Shown: piece by piece, positions 17,004 through 26,515 of the stretch
Layout of the letters: the number at the start of each line of letters is the position of its first letter
Position numbering within the stretch: position 1 is the stretch's first letter
Assembly: GCF_030813415.1 (NCBI RefSeq)
Contig: NZ_JAUSUF010000006.1
Coordinates: 83,560-147,559 of the forward strand
Direction of reading: 5' to 3'
Length of the DNA stretch: 64,000 nt
DNA from: Eubacterium multiforme
GTDB lineage: Bacteria; Bacillota; Clostridia; Clostridiales; Clostridiaceae
Position numbers and translations under genes: made by a program
The notes under the pieces: model-generated
Told to the model about the DNA's origin: nothing
What the model saw: the letters and a program-made list of their open reading frames with translations, nothing else
Database searches by the model: none

Positions 17004-18078
17004 ATCCTATTTCATAGGCTAACTTTTCTTCTAAATCGTTACCACCTATTTTTTTAATTAAATTTAAATATAACTCTAATGTTCCCATTATATTTGTACT
17101 TAACATTAATTTACCATTATCAGTATAATTCCTTTTTACTAATCTAAAATCAGTTTTTTCTACATTTACCCCTTCAATCCATTCTCCATAAGGGACTAGT
17201 ACTCCACTTAATTCACTACAACTTGCTAAATAATATATACCTTCATTAATAGCACATATAAAATCACAATCATCATAACATTTTAATATACAATTAGTGA
17301 TTTTTTTCTTGCTATCTTCTAAAATCATATTTTTACCACCAGGGACTATTAAAACATTAGGCTTTTCAACTTTATTATCATCTAATACTAAGGATATATT
17401 TTTGCTTATTTTAAAATTATTATCAATATTTATTCCATAAACATTAAATAGAGTTTTTCCTAAAATAAAATTTGCTTTTTCAAAGAGTTCCTTTGCCATA
17501 GTATAATCATTCATATTCATATTTTTTATCATTAATATTCCTATATTGGTTTTTGTTCCTTTATCAAAATTTAAAAACTCTTCCTTTGTAATTCTCATAG
17601 TAGTTTTTCCACTAAATTTTCTAACTTCTTCAAATCCTATCTTTTGAGCAACCTTTTCACCTTCAATAGTTAATACGTTATCCATTAACATATCTCCACC
17701 AAATTCTAAAAAGTAATATTCAAGTAAAAGTCTTACTGCTTCTTCTCCATATCCTCTATTTCTATAATTTGAATGAATCTTAACATTGAATCTTGCAATT
17801 TTAGTGGCAGAATCGTATCCATGAAAACTAACTTCTCCTATTGCTTTATCTTTATTATCATATACTAAGCAATAAAAATTTTTGCCATCTGTTGGATTAA
17901 CCATCTTTTTATAAAACATTTCCCATTTATTTTGCGAAAAATTAAATACTCCCCCAATATCTTTCATTGTTTCTTCATCATTCCAAAGTTGTTGAACAAA
18001 TTTTAATTCATCATATTCAGGCTGTTTTATATATACTTTTTTTCCGTTTCTTCTATATAATCCTTCTCTTAGCTTCAT
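16993..18078 (-). CDS. GNAT acetyltransferase fused to a DJ-1/PfpI-like domain lacking the nucleophile
   Basis: A 361-aa two-domain protein. Residues about 1-175 are a GNAT acetyltransferase of the RimJ/RimL kind with acetyl-CoA loop NYRNRGYGEEAVRLLLEYY. Residues about 178-357 align with the GATase1-like (DJ-1/PfpI) domain of AraC-type regulators: NVLIVPGGKNMI, then the elbow ICAINEGIYYLA where the usual Cys is Asn278, and a C-terminal GGNDLEEKLAYEIG. The loss of Cys suggests a binding rather than hydrolytic role. Start ATG 18078 is chosen because AAGGTGAT lies just upstream; a GTG at 18087 is part of that site. Acceptor substrate unknown. Confidence 0.75.
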   Translation of the reverse strand: MKLREGLYRRNGKKVYIKQPEYDELKFVQQLWNDEETMKDIGGVFNFSQNKWEMFYKKMVNPTDGKNFYCLVYDNKDKAIGEVSFHGYDSATKIARFNVKIHSNYRNRGYGEEAVRLLLEYYFLEFGGDMLMDNVLTIEGEKVAQKIGFEEVRKFSGKTTMRITKEEFLNFDKGTKTNIGILMIKNMNMNDYTMAKELFEKANFILGKTLFNVYGINIDNNFKISKNISLVLDDNKVEKPNVLIVPGGKNMILEDSKKKITNCILKCYDDCDFICAINEGIYYLASCSELSGVLVPYGEWIEGVNVEKTDFRLVKRNYTDNGKLMLSTNIMGTLELYLNLIKKIGGNDLEEKLAYEIGLKK

Positions 18079-18481
18079 TATAATCACCTTTTATTAAAAT
18101 TTCACCCTTCTCTATTTTTCAGCTTTCTTTTATTATATCAAATTTTTATTACTTTTTTATGTATTAACTATTTTTTTATTTATTATAAATTTTTATTAAC
18201 ATTCCATCGTTAATCTCTGCCAACTTTTTCAATTTATTCACTTATTTTTAAAATATTTAGTATTACTAAACTTTTTTTCACCTTTTATTAAACTCTTTTT
18301 ATCAATTTTCCTATATAGCTCCCTAACACCAACGAATTACATAATAATTTTTTTAAATTTTTTTATTAAATATATTGATTTTTTTCTCTTTAATCATTAT
18401 AATTATTCTTGTTTGTTTAGTAATCTTAAACTTTATGTTTAGTAAAAGTTATATTTATTATAGAAATGGTGGTGTGAAGAC
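18079..18481. promoter_or_regulatory. Regulatory region of the polyamine operon with TTTAGTA operators
   Basis: This 403-bp AT-rich gap has no gene. It contains a perfect 15-bp palindrome TTTAGTA-T-TACTAAA (18256-18270) and two direct copies of TGTTTAGTAA (18414-18423 and 18436-18445), spaced 22 bp, two helical turns, that share the same half-site. They lie just before the start of the XRE-cupin regulator gene and so are the best candidates for its own operators. A promoter probably overlaps 18430-18465. Confidence 0.5.
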
Positions 18482-19021
18482 ATGGAAATCGGAGATAAGA
18501 TTAGAAGTATTAGAATTGCTAAGGGGCTTACCCAAGAAGAGTTAGCTAATAGATGTGAATTGTCTAAAGGCTTTATATCTCAAGTTGAAAATGATTTGAC
18601 TTCCCCATCTATAGCTACTTTAGTAGATATTTTAGAAATTTTAGGAACTAATTTGACTGAATTCTTCAGTGAAAAAGGGGAAGAAAGAATAACATATAAA
18701 AGCGATGATATGTTTGAAACTGAAGATGAAGATTTAGGATACAGTTTAAAATGGTTAGTACCAAGTGCTCAAAAAAATGACATGGAACCAATTATGTTAA
18801 CATTAGAGCCTAATGGTAAGTATATTGAGGAAGAACCTCATGAGGGAGAAGAATTTGGATTTGTTTTAAATGGAAGTATAATTCTTCATTTAGGTGATAA
18901 AAGCTATAAAGTAAAAAAAGGAGAAAGTTTTTATTTTAAGCCAAAATCAAATCACTACCTTTCAAATTCTGGGAAAACTATAGCCAAAGTTATATGGATA
19001 AGTACTCCCCCATCATTTTAA
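18482..19021 (+). CDS. PuuR-type XRE-cupin regulator of polyamine transport
   Basis: The 179-aa protein joins a lambda-repressor helix-turn-helix (residues 5-60, [20 protein letters not shown]) to a C-terminal cupin (about 105-178, [18 protein letters not shown]). This is the architecture of PuuR and similar regulators, in which the cupin senses polyamines or related compounds. It is the first gene of a five-gene run with potABCD and 37 bp from potA, so it most likely controls polyamine uptake and itself. Start ATG 18482 follows GGTGGTGTGAAG. Confidence 0.85.
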   Translation: MEIGDKIRSIRIAKGLTQEELANRCELSKGFISQVENDLTSPSIATLVDILEILGTNLTEFFSEKGEERITYKSDDMFETEDEDLGYSLKWLVPSAQKNDMEPIMLTLEPNGKYIEEEPHEGEEFGFVLNGSIILHLGDKSYKVKKGESFYFKPKSNHYLSNSGKTIAKVIWISTPPSF

Positions 19022-19058
19022 TATTTTATTTTTAAATTCTAGAAAGAGGTGTTTTATT

Positions 19059-20117
19059 ATGAAGGATAATATTTTAATGCTAAAAGGTATAAGTAAAAAA
19101 TATGGAGATAATGAGGTTTTAAAAGATCTTGACCTTAATATAAAGAAAAATGAATTTTTAACGCTTTTAGGACCAAGTGGTTGTGGTAAAACAACTACTT
19201 TAAAAATTATTGCAGGATTTGAAACTGCTGATTCAGGTAAGGTAATTTTTGATGAAAAAGATATGGCAAGCTTACCTTCTCATAAGAGGCCTGTAAATAC
19301 AGTTTTCCAAAAATACGCTTTATTTCCTCATATGAATGTTTATGAGAATATAGCTTTTGGACTAAAAATTAAAAAAACACCTAAAAATATAATTAAAGAA
19401 AAAGTAACAGAAATGCTTAAGTTAGTTGCCCTTAGTGGATTTGAAAAAAGAAGTATTGATTCTTTAAGTGGTGGACAACAACAAAGAGTTGCAATTGCAA
19501 GAGCTCTAGTTAATGAACCTGAAGTTTTACTTTTAGATGAGCCTTTAGGTGCATTAGATTTAAAGCTTAGAAAAGAAATGCAAATTGAACTTAAGAAAAT
19601 TCAACAAAGATTAGGAATAACATTTATATTTGTAACTCACGATCAAGAGGAAGCCTTAACTATGTCAGATACAATTGTTGTAATGAATAAAGGAATTATT
19701 CAACAAATGGGTACTCCACAAGATATTTACAATGAACCTTCAAATGCTTTTGTTGCAGATTTCATTGGAGAAAGTAACATAGTTGATGGTATTATGCATG
19801 ATGATTTTGAAACTGAATTTTTAGGAAGAACATTTGAAAGTGTTGATAAAGGATTTAAAAAGGATGAACCTGTTGATATAGTTATTAGACCTGAAGATAT
19901 AAAAATGGTTAAAGCAGATGAAGGAATGCTTAAGGCAAAAGTTATTTCTGTTATATTTAAGGGTGTTCATTATGAAATTGAAATTGAAATTGAAAATTAT
20001 CCTAAAAGATGGATTATTCATAATACAAAATCAGCTGAAATTGGATCCATCATTGGAATAGACATATATCCTGAAGATATTCATGTAATGAAAAAGGTGA
20101 CTTGCGATGAACAATAA
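19059..20117 (+). CDS. potA: Spermidine/putrescine ABC transporter ATPase PotA
   Basis: The 352-aa ATPase has Walker [10 protein letters not shown], signature [15 protein letters not shown], Walker [12 protein letters not shown] and a C-terminal TOBE regulatory domain (about 275-345). It energises polyamine import through PotB and PotC with PotD as binding protein. It overlaps potB by 11 bp. The ATG 19059 is preceded by AGAGGTG. Confidence 0.95.
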   Translation: MKDNILMLKGISKKYGDNEVLKDLDLNIKKNEFLTLLGPSGCGKTTTLKIIAGFETADSGKVIFDEKDMASLPSHKRPVNTVFQKYALFPHMNVYENIAFGLKIKKTPKNIIKEKVTEMLKLVALSGFEKRSIDSLSGGQQQRVAIARALVNEPEVLLLDEPLGALDLKLRKEMQIELKKIQQRLGITFIFVTHDQEEALTMSDTIVVMNKGIIQQMGTPQDIYNEPSNAFVADFIGESNIVDGIMHDDFETEFLGRTFESVDKGFKKDEPVDIVIRPEDIKMVKADEGMLKAKVISVIFKGVHYEIEIEIENYPKRWIIHNTKSAEIGSIIGIDIYPEDIHVMKKVTCDEQ

Positions 20118-20946
20118 AAAAAGCAGTTTAGCTGCTTATCCATATATTATATGGAGCGCTTTATTCATAGTAGTTCCATTATTAATGATTTTGTTTTTTA
20201 GTTTAACAACAGATTCAGGATCAGGTTATCAATTTTCTTTTGAAAATTTCAAAAGACTTATGAACCCACAATATATTAAAATATTTAGTCGTTCTATTTA
20301 TTTAGCACTTATTTCAACAGCTGTTTGTTTAATTATCGGCTATCCAGTTGCATATATTATTTCAAAAATGCCAGAGAGTAAACGTAATTTACTTATTATG
20401 CTGTTTATATTACCAATGTGGATGAATTTCTTATTAAGAACATATGCATGGTTACCTATACTAGGTAAAAATGGTATAATAAATACTTTTTTAGGGAACT
20501 TTGGAATATCACCAATTCAGTTTCTTTATACAAATGGTGCAATATTGCTTGGTATGATATATAACTTTTTACCATTTATGATACTGCCAATTTATACAGT
20601 TTTATCTAAAATGGATCAAAACTTAATAAATGCAGCCTCTGACCTTGGTGCAAATAAAAAAGAAATATTTACAAAGGTTATATTTCCACTAAGTCTTCCT
20701 GGTGTTATATCAGGAATAACTATGGTATTTATGCCAGCAGTTTCAACTTTCGTTATTTCAAGACTTTTAGGTGGTGGAAAGGAAATGTTAATTGGTAATG
20801 TTATAGAACAACAATTTACAACTATGAGTGATTGGCACTTTGGTTCAGCATTAGCAATAATACTAATGATTTTAATATTAATTTCTATGGCCTTAATGTC
20901 AAAATTTGATGGAGATGAAAATGAAGGTGGTGGAAACTTATGGTAA
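20107..20946 (+). CDS. potB: Spermidine/putrescine permease PotB
   Basis: The 279-aa permease has six membrane helices and the EAA coupling loop [16 protein letters not shown] that contacts PotA. It begins inside the end of potA and its last 7 bp overlap potC, indicating coupled translation. Inner-membrane half of the polyamine channel. Confidence 0.94.
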   Translation: MNNKKSSLAAYPYIIWSALFIVVPLLMILFFSLTTDSGSGYQFSFENFKRLMNPQYIKIFSRSIYLALISTAVCLIIGYPVAYIISKMPESKRNLLIMLFILPMWMNFLLRTYAWLPILGKNGIINTFLGNFGISPIQFLYTNGAILLGMIYNFLPFMILPIYTVLSKMDQNLINAASDLGANKKEIFTKVIFPLSLPGVISGITMVFMPAVSTFVISRLLGGGKEMLIGNVIEQQFTTMSDWHFGSALAIILMILILISMALMSKFDGDENEGGGNLW

Positions 20947-21722
20947 ATAGATTTTATGAATTTATTAAAAGATTTTATCTTGCAATAATTTTTATATTTT
21001 TATATGCTCCTATTGTTACTTTAATGGTTTTCTCATTTAACAATTCAAAATCAATGGGAAAATGGAGTGGATTTACTTTTAAATGGTATGGAGAACTTCT
21101 TCATAATGATACTTTAATGGAAGCTCTTTACTATACTATTTTAATAGCTCTTATTGCTTCTGTTGTTGCAACTATTGTAGGAACTATTACTGCAATTGGT
21201 ATTCATAATATGAAGAAGAAAAGAAGAGCCTTATTATTAAGTATAAATAATTTACCTATTATAAATCCAGATATAGTTACTGGTGTTGCTTTAATGAGTT
21301 TATTTATATTTTTAAAATTTGATTTTGGATTTAAGACAATGTTACTTGCACATATATCCTTTGATATACCTTACGTAATACTTTCAGTACTTCCAAAACT
21401 TAAGCAACTTCCAGATAACACTATTGAAGCTGCTATGGACCTTGGTGCTACTCCTTGGTATGCTTTAAGAAAAGTTATAATTCCTCAAATTAAGCCAGGT
21501 ATATTTGCAGGATTTTTAATGGCTTTTACAATGTCAATTGATGATTTTGTAATTAGTTTCTTCACAACAGGACCTGGAGTAACAAATCTTTCAATTGAGA
21601 TTTATTCTATGGCAAGACGTGGTATTAAACCTGAAATTAATGCACTTTCTACATTAATGTTTGTAACAGTACTTGCACTACTATTAATAGTAAATAAGAA
21701 GAAAAAAGCTGAGGTGAACTAG
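20940..21722 (+). CDS. potC: Spermidine/putrescine permease PotC
   Basis: The 260-aa second permease subunit has the EAA loop DLGATPWYALRKVIIPQ and the C-terminal MSIDDFVISFFTTGPG typical of PotC. It overlaps potB and its stop is directly followed by the potD start at 21723. Confidence 0.94.
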   Translation: MVNRFYEFIKRFYLAIIFIFLYAPIVTLMVFSFNNSKSMGKWSGFTFKWYGELLHNDTLMEALYYTILIALIASVVATIVGTITAIGIHNMKKKRRALLLSINNLPIINPDIVTGVALMSLFIFLKFDFGFKTMLLAHISFDIPYVILSVLPKLKQLPDNTIEAAMDLGATPWYALRKVIIPQIKPGIFAGFLMAFTMSIDDFVISFFTTGPGVTNLSIEIYSMARRGIKPEINALSTLMFVTVLALLLIVNKKKKAEVN

Positions 21723-22772
21723 ATGAAAAAATTTAAAGTTTTAGCTGCTATAGCTTTAAGCATAACTGTAATAATTGGTTTAATTACAGGTTGTTCTAAA
21801 GATAAAACTAATGAAGCCTCAAATCAGTTAAATATATACAATTGGGGAGATTATATTGATCCAAATTTAATTACTAAATTTGAAAAAGAAACTGGTATAA
21901 AGGTTACTTATAACACTTATGATACTAATGAAACAATGTATTCAAAAATTAAAGATGGCTCTAGTAATTATGATTTAATAGTTCCATCTGATTACATGGC
22001 AGAAAAGATGATAAAAGAAAATCTTCTTGAAAAAATAGATTATAAAGAGATACCAAATTATAAATATATAGGTAAAGATTTTAAACATCTTCCTTATGAT
22101 CCAAATGATGAGTATTCTGTGCCATATATGTGGGGTACTATTGGTATAGTTTATAATCCTGATATAGTAAAAAAACCTGTAGATAGTTGGAATATACTTT
22201 GGGATAAAGATTATAAGGGACAAATTGCAATGTTTGACTCTGTTAGAGATGCTATGGCAATTTCATTAAAAAGACTTGGTTATTCTATGAATTCAACAAA
22301 TCCAGCTCAAATTGATGCAGCTGCTAATGAATTAATAAAAGAAAAACCTTTAGTTCAAGCTTATATGGTTGATGAAGTTAAAGATGCTATGATAAGTGGA
22401 GAAATTGCAATTGCACCTGTTTGGTCAGGAGATGCTGCGTATATAATGAATGAAAATCCTAAAATAAAATATGTTGTTCCAAAGGAAGGAACAAATAAAT
22501 GGTTTGATTGCCTTGCTATTCCAAAGGGAGCTAAGCATAAAAAAGAAGCGGAAAAATTTATAAACTTTTTATGCAATCCAGAAAATGCTCTTACAAATGT
22601 TGAATATATAGGTTACCAAACTCCAAATACAGAAACTTTTAAAATGCTTCCAGAAGATGTTCAAAAACAATATCCAACTAAAAAAGAACTAAAAAATACA
22701 GAAGTATTTACAGATTTAAATCATAAAGCATTACAAGACTATAATGATGCATGGATTAAAGTCCGTTCATAA
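21723..22772 (+). CDS. potD: Polyamine-binding lipoprotein PotD
   Basis: The 349-aa binding protein starts with a lipoprotein signal peptide whose lipobox is LITGC (Cys about 24), so it is anchored to the outer face of the membrane. The mature part begins LNIYNWGDYIDPNLI, the characteristic PotD/PotF opening. It delivers spermidine or putrescine to PotBC. Last gene of the operon, closed by a strong terminator. In many genera potD is separate or fused to potC; here it is a separate, directly abutting gene. Confidence 0.95.
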   Translation: MKKFKVLAAIALSITVIIGLITGCSKDKTNEASNQLNIYNWGDYIDPNLITKFEKETGIKVTYNTYDTNETMYSKIKDGSSNYDLIVPSDYMAEKMIKENLLEKIDYKEIPNYKYIGKDFKHLPYDPNDEYSVPYMWGTIGIVYNPDIVKKPVDSWNILWDKDYKGQIAMFDSVRDAMAISLKRLGYSMNSTNPAQIDAAANELIKEKPLVQAYMVDEVKDAMISGEIAIAPVWSGDAAYIMNENPKIKYVVPKEGTNKWFDCLAIPKGAKHKKEAEKFINFLCNPENALTNVEYIGYQTPNTETFKMLPEDVQKQYPTKKELKNTEVFTDLNHKALQDYNDAWIKVRS

Positions 22773-22809
22773 AAAAAAGCAATCAAGAATTTACTTGATT
22801 GCTTTTTTA
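22772..22809. terminator. Bidirectional terminator of potABCD and ndk
   Basis: AAAAAAGCAATCAAG and CTTGATTGCTTTTTT form a perfect stem between the two convergent stop codons. Confidence 0.92.
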
Positions 22810-23205
22810 TTAAAACCATAAATTTATTTCTCTTTTAGCACTTTCTTTTGAATCTGATGCATGAACACAATTTTCTGTTAAATTCTTACCATATAAAGCT
22901 CTTATTGTACCCTTCTCTGCTTTTTCTGGATTTGTTGCTCCATTTATTTTCCTAATTTTATTAATGGCATCATCCCCTTCTAAAATAAGTGCACAAAGAG
23001 GTCCTCTAGTTATATAATTAATTAATTTTTCAAAAAATGGCTTTCCTATATGTTCACTATAATGTTTCATAGCAAACTCTCTATCTATTGTCATCATCTT
23101 AAGTGCTATTATTTTAAGTCCATCCTCCTCATACATAGAAAGTATCTTACCTATAACATTTTGTTCTACTCCATCTGGTTTTATTAATACTAAACTCTTT
23201 TCCAT
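22810..23205 (-). CDS. ndk: Nucleoside-diphosphate kinase
   Basis: The 131-aa enzyme transfers the gamma phosphate between nucleoside triphosphates and diphosphates. KSLVLIKPDGV at the N-terminus and the active-site histidine in ENCVHASDS are intact. It is slightly shorter than the usual 140-150 residues at the C-terminus, as in other short bacterial forms. Single gene. Confidence 0.93.
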   Translation of the reverse strand: MEKSLVLIKPDGVEQNVIGKILSMYEEDGLKIIALKMMTIDREFAMKHYSEHIGKPFFEKLINYITRGPLCALILEGDDAINKIRKINGATNPEKAEKGTIRALYGKNLTENCVHASDSKESAKREINLWF

Positions 23206-23367
23206 ATATCTTAATTACCTCCATAAATTCCCTTATAATATATATTCTATTATTTTAAACCTATAAATTCAATATTTTTCTTAATTTTCTGACTATTTAT
23301 GTCTTATAACTTTTATTTTATTTTTCTATGATATAATAAATAATAATTGTAAAAGGAGATGGTCTTT

Positions 23368-23640
23368 ATGAATAGAATGAAAGTAACCTTTACAGGCCGT
23401 GTTCAAGGAGTAGGTTTTAGATATTTTGTTCAGCTTAATGCCATAAATTATAATTTAACTGGATGGGTAAAAAACCTTTCTAATGGGGATGTATTATTAG
23501 AAGTTCAAGGAAATAATGATACTATAAATAAATTTTTAAATATAATAAAAAAAGGAAATGGATTTTCTAAAGTTATAGATATGTCTATAACTTCTCTTCC
23601 TGTAAATTTGAAGGAGAAAAAATTTAAAGTAGTCTATTAA
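23368..23640 (+). CDS. acyP: Acylphosphatase
   Basis: The 90-aa enzyme hydrolyses acyl phosphates. The phosphate loop GRVQGVGFRYF with its arginine and the catalytic asparagine in GWVKNLSNGDV are present. ATG 23368 is chosen because AAAGGAGATG lies 6-8 bases upstream; the ATG at 23359 is part of that site. Single gene, convergent with the second symporter. Confidence 0.92.
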   Translation: MNRMKVTFTGRVQGVGFRYFVQLNAINYNLTGWVKNLSNGDVLLEVQGNNDTINKFLNIIKKGNGFSKVIDMSITSLPVNLKEKKFKVVY

Positions 23641-23648
23641 ATTAAAAA

Positions 23649-23725
23649 GCAAAATAATAAACATTTAAAATTCTATATAATTTTTAAAAATTAATTATAT
23701 AAAATTATTTAGTTTATTATTTTGC
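23649..23725. terminator. Long-arm bidirectional terminator; repeat copy 1
   Basis: GCAAAATAATAAAC (23649-23662) pairs with GTTTATTATTTTGC (23712-23725) across a 49-nt AU-rich loop, and T-runs follow on both strands. The same arm sequence recurs at 30274-30324, so it is also a dispersed repeat. Confidence 0.7.
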
Positions 23726-23735
23726 CCTTTTATTT

Positions 23736-25103
23736 TTAATCTATTTCACAAATAAGCTCTTTTATTTCTTCTTTACTTTCCTTATAAAACAATTTATCTG
23801 TTTCTTCAAAAATAATTTTTCTAAGTGCTATAATTGCAATTAAATTAGGTATTGCCATAAGTCCATTAACTATATCTGCTCCTATAAAAATAACATCTAA
23901 AGATATAAATGCACCTATTCCAACTAATACAATATAAAGTATTTTAAAAGGAATAATAGCATTTTTCCCAATTAAATATTCAACACATTTTTCTCCATAA
24001 TAATTCCATCCAAGTATTGTTGTAAAAGCAAAAAATACTAATCCTATATTAACAATATATTTTCCAATTAAGGCTATTGGTAATCCAGCTTCAAAAGCTG
24101 CTGTTGTTAAGGCTGTTCCTTCTAGAGGAGAATTATACATTCCTGTAAGAACAATTACTATACCTGTCATTGTACAAATTACTATTGTATCAAAAAATGT
24201 ACCTGTCATAGATATTAATCCTTGTCTTGCAGGTGAATTTGTCTTTGCAGCAGCTGCTGCAATTGGTGCACTTCCAAGTCCTGCTTCATTTGAAAAGACT
24301 CCTCTGCTTACTCCTCTTTGTATTACCATAATTATAGATATTCCAGTAGCTCCTCCAAAAGCAGCCTTTGGATTAAAAGCACTTTGAACTATTAATCTTA
24401 CTGCTTCTGGAACTTTATTAATATTAAATACAATTACCATAACAACTCCAATAATATATAAAAGTGCCATAAATGGTACTATCATTTCTGAAACCTTAGA
24501 AATTCTTTGTATACCTCCAAGAGTTACCATAGCTACTAATATAGTAATTACAATAGCAGTTATAATTATTGGAACATTAAAGGCTGTCTTTAAACCTTCT
24601 GAAATTGAATTAACCTGTGCAAAGGTTCCAATTCCAAATAAAGCAACTAAAACTCCACATAAAGCAAAAATCTTTGCAAGAAATTTATTTCCCATACCAT
24701 TTTGTATGTAATACATAGGGCCACCCTTTACTACTCCATTTTCATCAAATTCTCTATATTTTATAGCAAGAACACCTTCTGCATATTTTGTTGCCATTCC
24801 AAAAAATGCTGCAATCCACATCCAAAACAATGCTCCTGGTCCTCCAGCTTTAATTGCAGTTGCAACTCCAACTATATTTCCAGTACCAATAGTAGCTGAA
24901 AGAGCTGTACATAAAGCGCCAAAACTTGATACATCTCCCTTTGCTCCTTCTTCCTTCTTAAAAATAAAACTTAAAGCTTTAGAAAGTTTTGTAACTTGTA
25001 AAAACTTAAGTTTAAAAGTTAAATACACTCCTGTTCCTAAAAGAAGAATAAGAAGTGGCGGACCCCATACAATTGAGTCCATAGTTGTTAAAATTTTTTC
25101 CAT
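23736..25103 (-). CDS. Riboswitch-controlled glycine/alanine:Na+ symporter
   Basis: A 455-aa AGCS-family symporter, paralogue of the one at 13761. GTGNIVGVATAIKAGGPGA, VKGGPMYYIQNGM and the SNEAGLGSAPIAAAAA motif are present, with about 10-11 membrane helices. A tandem glycine riboswitch upstream implies glycine as the relevant substrate. ATG 25103 follows TTAGGAGGA, and that site lies in a hairpin with an upstream CTCCTCC. Convergent with acyP. Confidence 0.9.
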   Translation of the reverse strand: MEKILTTMDSIVWGPPLLILLLGTGVYLTFKLKFLQVTKLSKALSFIFKKEEGAKGDVSSFGALCTALSATIGTGNIVGVATAIKAGGPGALFWMWIAAFFGMATKYAEGVLAIKYREFDENGVVKGGPMYYIQNGMGNKFLAKIFALCGVLVALFGIGTFAQVNSISEGLKTAFNVPIIITAIVITILVAMVTLGGIQRISKVSEMIVPFMALLYIIGVVMVIVFNINKVPEAVRLIVQSAFNPKAAFGGATGISIIMVIQRGVSRGVFSNEAGLGSAPIAAAAAKTNSPARQGLISMTGTFFDTIVICTMTGIVIVLTGMYNSPLEGTALTTAAFEAGLPIALIGKYIVNIGLVFFAFTTILGWNYYGEKCVEYLIGKNAIIPFKILYIVLVGIGAFISLDVIFIGADIVNGLMAIPNLIAIIALRKIIFEETDKLFYKESKEEIKELICEID

Positions 25104-25108
25104 AAAAA

Positions 25109-25140
25109 AGTCCTCCTAAATTTTAAAATTCTGGAGGAGA
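25109..25140 (-). promoter_or_regulatory. Hairpin that can hide the symporter ribosome binding site
   Basis: On the leftward RNA, TCCTCC (complement of 25133-25138) can pair with the Shine-Dalgarno GGAGGA (complement of 25111-25116); the bases between include the self-complementary AATTTTAAAATT, extending the stem. This places the ribosome binding site in a stable hairpin downstream of the glycine aptamers, a likely translational expression platform. Confidence 0.55.
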
Positions 25141-25175
25141 TTAAATAAAGCTAAAAAATATATTTAACTTCAAAA

Positions 25176-25368
25176 AATCCCCTGTCCTTTTACCTGAGAG
25201 TTTCAGCATATAAAAATTTATATACCTTGCTCCTTCGGTGTTCAAAATAAAAATTTTGAATCTCTCCAGAGGCTCGTCCAATAGCGGTCCTATAACCTGA
25301 AAGATTTTCCCTCTTCGGTGGACTAACTAATAAGTTAATCACTCTCCCACTACCTTCATCCGAACACA
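25176..25368 (-). ncRNA. Tandem glycine riboswitch
   Basis: Read leftward, two glycine aptamers follow one another. Aptamer 1 has GTGGGAGAGTG, CCACCGAAGAGGG and TTTCAGGTTATAGGACC; aptamer 2 has CTCTGGAGAGATT, CACCGAAGGAGCAAG and CTCTCAGGTAAAAGGACAGG. These are the conserved cores of the family, in the usual tandem arrangement. The RNA begins about 10-20 bases after a promoter at about 25385-25415 and ends about 70 bases before the symporter start. Glycine riboswitches normally turn expression on when glycine is abundant. Confidence 0.93.
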
Positions 25369-25384
25369 TATTAAATTTTATTTT

Positions 25385-25416
25385 ATGTTTTTTATTATAT
25401 AATATAAACTTATTGT
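25385..25416 (-). promoter_or_regulatory. Promoter of the glycine riboswitch transcript
   Basis: Read leftward, TTGATT, an 18-bp spacer and TATAAT precede the first aptamer. Spacing is acceptable and the -10 is consensus. Exact coordinates are approximate. Confidence 0.5.
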
Positions 25417-25446
25417 AAATCAAGTTTAAAATAATTCCTTATTTAC

Positions 25447-25479
25447 ATCATTATTGTTATATAATTATCATTATTGTTA
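25447..25479. repeat. Direct repeat upstream of the Cof phosphatase gene
   Basis: ATCATTATTGTTA occurs at 25447-25459 and again at 25467-25479, exactly 20 bp apart, in the promoter region between the riboswitch transcript and the HAD gene. It may be an operator pair for an unknown regulator. Confidence 0.4.
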
Positions 25480-25540
25480 ATAGTGCAATATATGTGCTAT
25501 TATAGTGTTTGTTATAAGACTTCAGAGAAAGGGTGATATT

Positions 25541-26323
25541 TTGATAAAATTAATCGCTTCAGATATGGATGGTACTTTATTAACTCCTAATGGAGAAGTA
25601 CCTAAAGAATTTTTTGATATATTTAATAAATTAAAAGAAAAGAATATTGAGTTTATAGTTGCTAGTGGACGTCCTTATAAAACTTTATATAGAGATTTCA
25701 AACCAATTTCCGATGAATTATCATACATTTCAGATAATGGAGCTATGGTTGTTGAAAATGGTAAGGTAACAGCTTTAGAGATTATTCCTAAAAATATAAT
25801 AAAAAAAATTATTAATTCTTGTAATAAAGTAAAAAATATAACAGTTGTTTTTTGTGGAGTTAAAAGTTTCTATCATTTAAACTGTAATAAAAATACTTTA
25901 GAAGAAATTAATAAATATTATTTAGATAAAACAATAATAGAATCTTATGATGATATAGATGATGAAATATTTAAAATTTCTATTTGTGATATGGATAATG
26001 CGTTAACTAACTCATATCCTATTGTAGAAAAAGATTTAAAAAAATATTGTAAAGTTTCAGTAGCAGGAAGATTCTGGACAGATATAACTAATAAGCATGT
26101 TTCTAAAGGATCAGCTATTTCAAAAATACAAAAATTACATTCTATTTCTAAGGAAGAAACTATGGTCTTTGGAGATTACTTTAATGATGTGGACATGCTA
26201 AAACAAGCCTATTACAGTTATGTTATGGAGGACGCCCTAGATGAAGTAAAAGCCTATGGAAATTTCATAGCAAAAAGTAACAAAGAAAATGGAGTTCTTC
26301 AAGTAATAAAAAGTATACTTTAA
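25541..26323 (+). CDS. Cof-type HAD-IIB phosphatase
   Basis: The 260-aa protein is a HAD-superfamily hydrolase: DMDGTLL nucleophile motif at the N-terminus, VASGR, and the C-terminal Cof signature GDYFNDVDML with the metal-binding aspartates, plus a type IIB cap in the middle. Substrates are usually sugar phosphates or flavin-type phosphates, not predictable here. The start is TTG 25541 behind AAAGGGTG; an in-frame GTG at 25505 would add 12 residues before the conserved strand and lacks a site. Single gene. Confidence 0.87.
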   Translation: MIKLIASDMDGTLLTPNGEVPKEFFDIFNKLKEKNIEFIVASGRPYKTLYRDFKPISDELSYISDNGAMVVENGKVTALEIIPKNIIKKIINSCNKVKNITVVFCGVKSFYHLNCNKNTLEEINKYYLDKTIIESYDDIDDEIFKISICDMDNALTNSYPIVEKDLKKYCKVSVAGRFWTDITNKHVSKGSAISKIQKLHSISKEETMVFGDYFNDVDMLKQAYYSYVMEDALDEVKAYGNFIAKSNKENGVLQVIKSIL

Positions 26324-26400
26324 AAATTTTTTAATTTAGGTTATCTTTTAGTTTCCTGTTGATTTTAGATAGCCTTAATTTAATATATTAATACACATTT

Positions 26401-26452
26401 AAGCTATAAGTTTAGAAATTTCAAATTCTAAATTTATAGCTTTTTTTATTAG
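26401..26452 (+). terminator. Intrinsic terminator before the germination operon
   Basis: AAGCTATAA-TTTAGAA and TTCTAAA-TTATAGCTT form a 16-17 bp stem with one mismatch, followed by TTTTTTATT. It ends the Cof transcript and insulates the ger operon. Confidence 0.88.
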
Positions 26453-26515
26453 AATAAATCTAATAATTTATGAGAAGAATATATTTATTAAAAATAATAA
26501 TTAGGAGAAATTCTC

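Noticed and set aside
25190..25423. 77-codon frame on the minus strand
   Set aside because: It lies wholly within the tandem glycine riboswitch and its leader.
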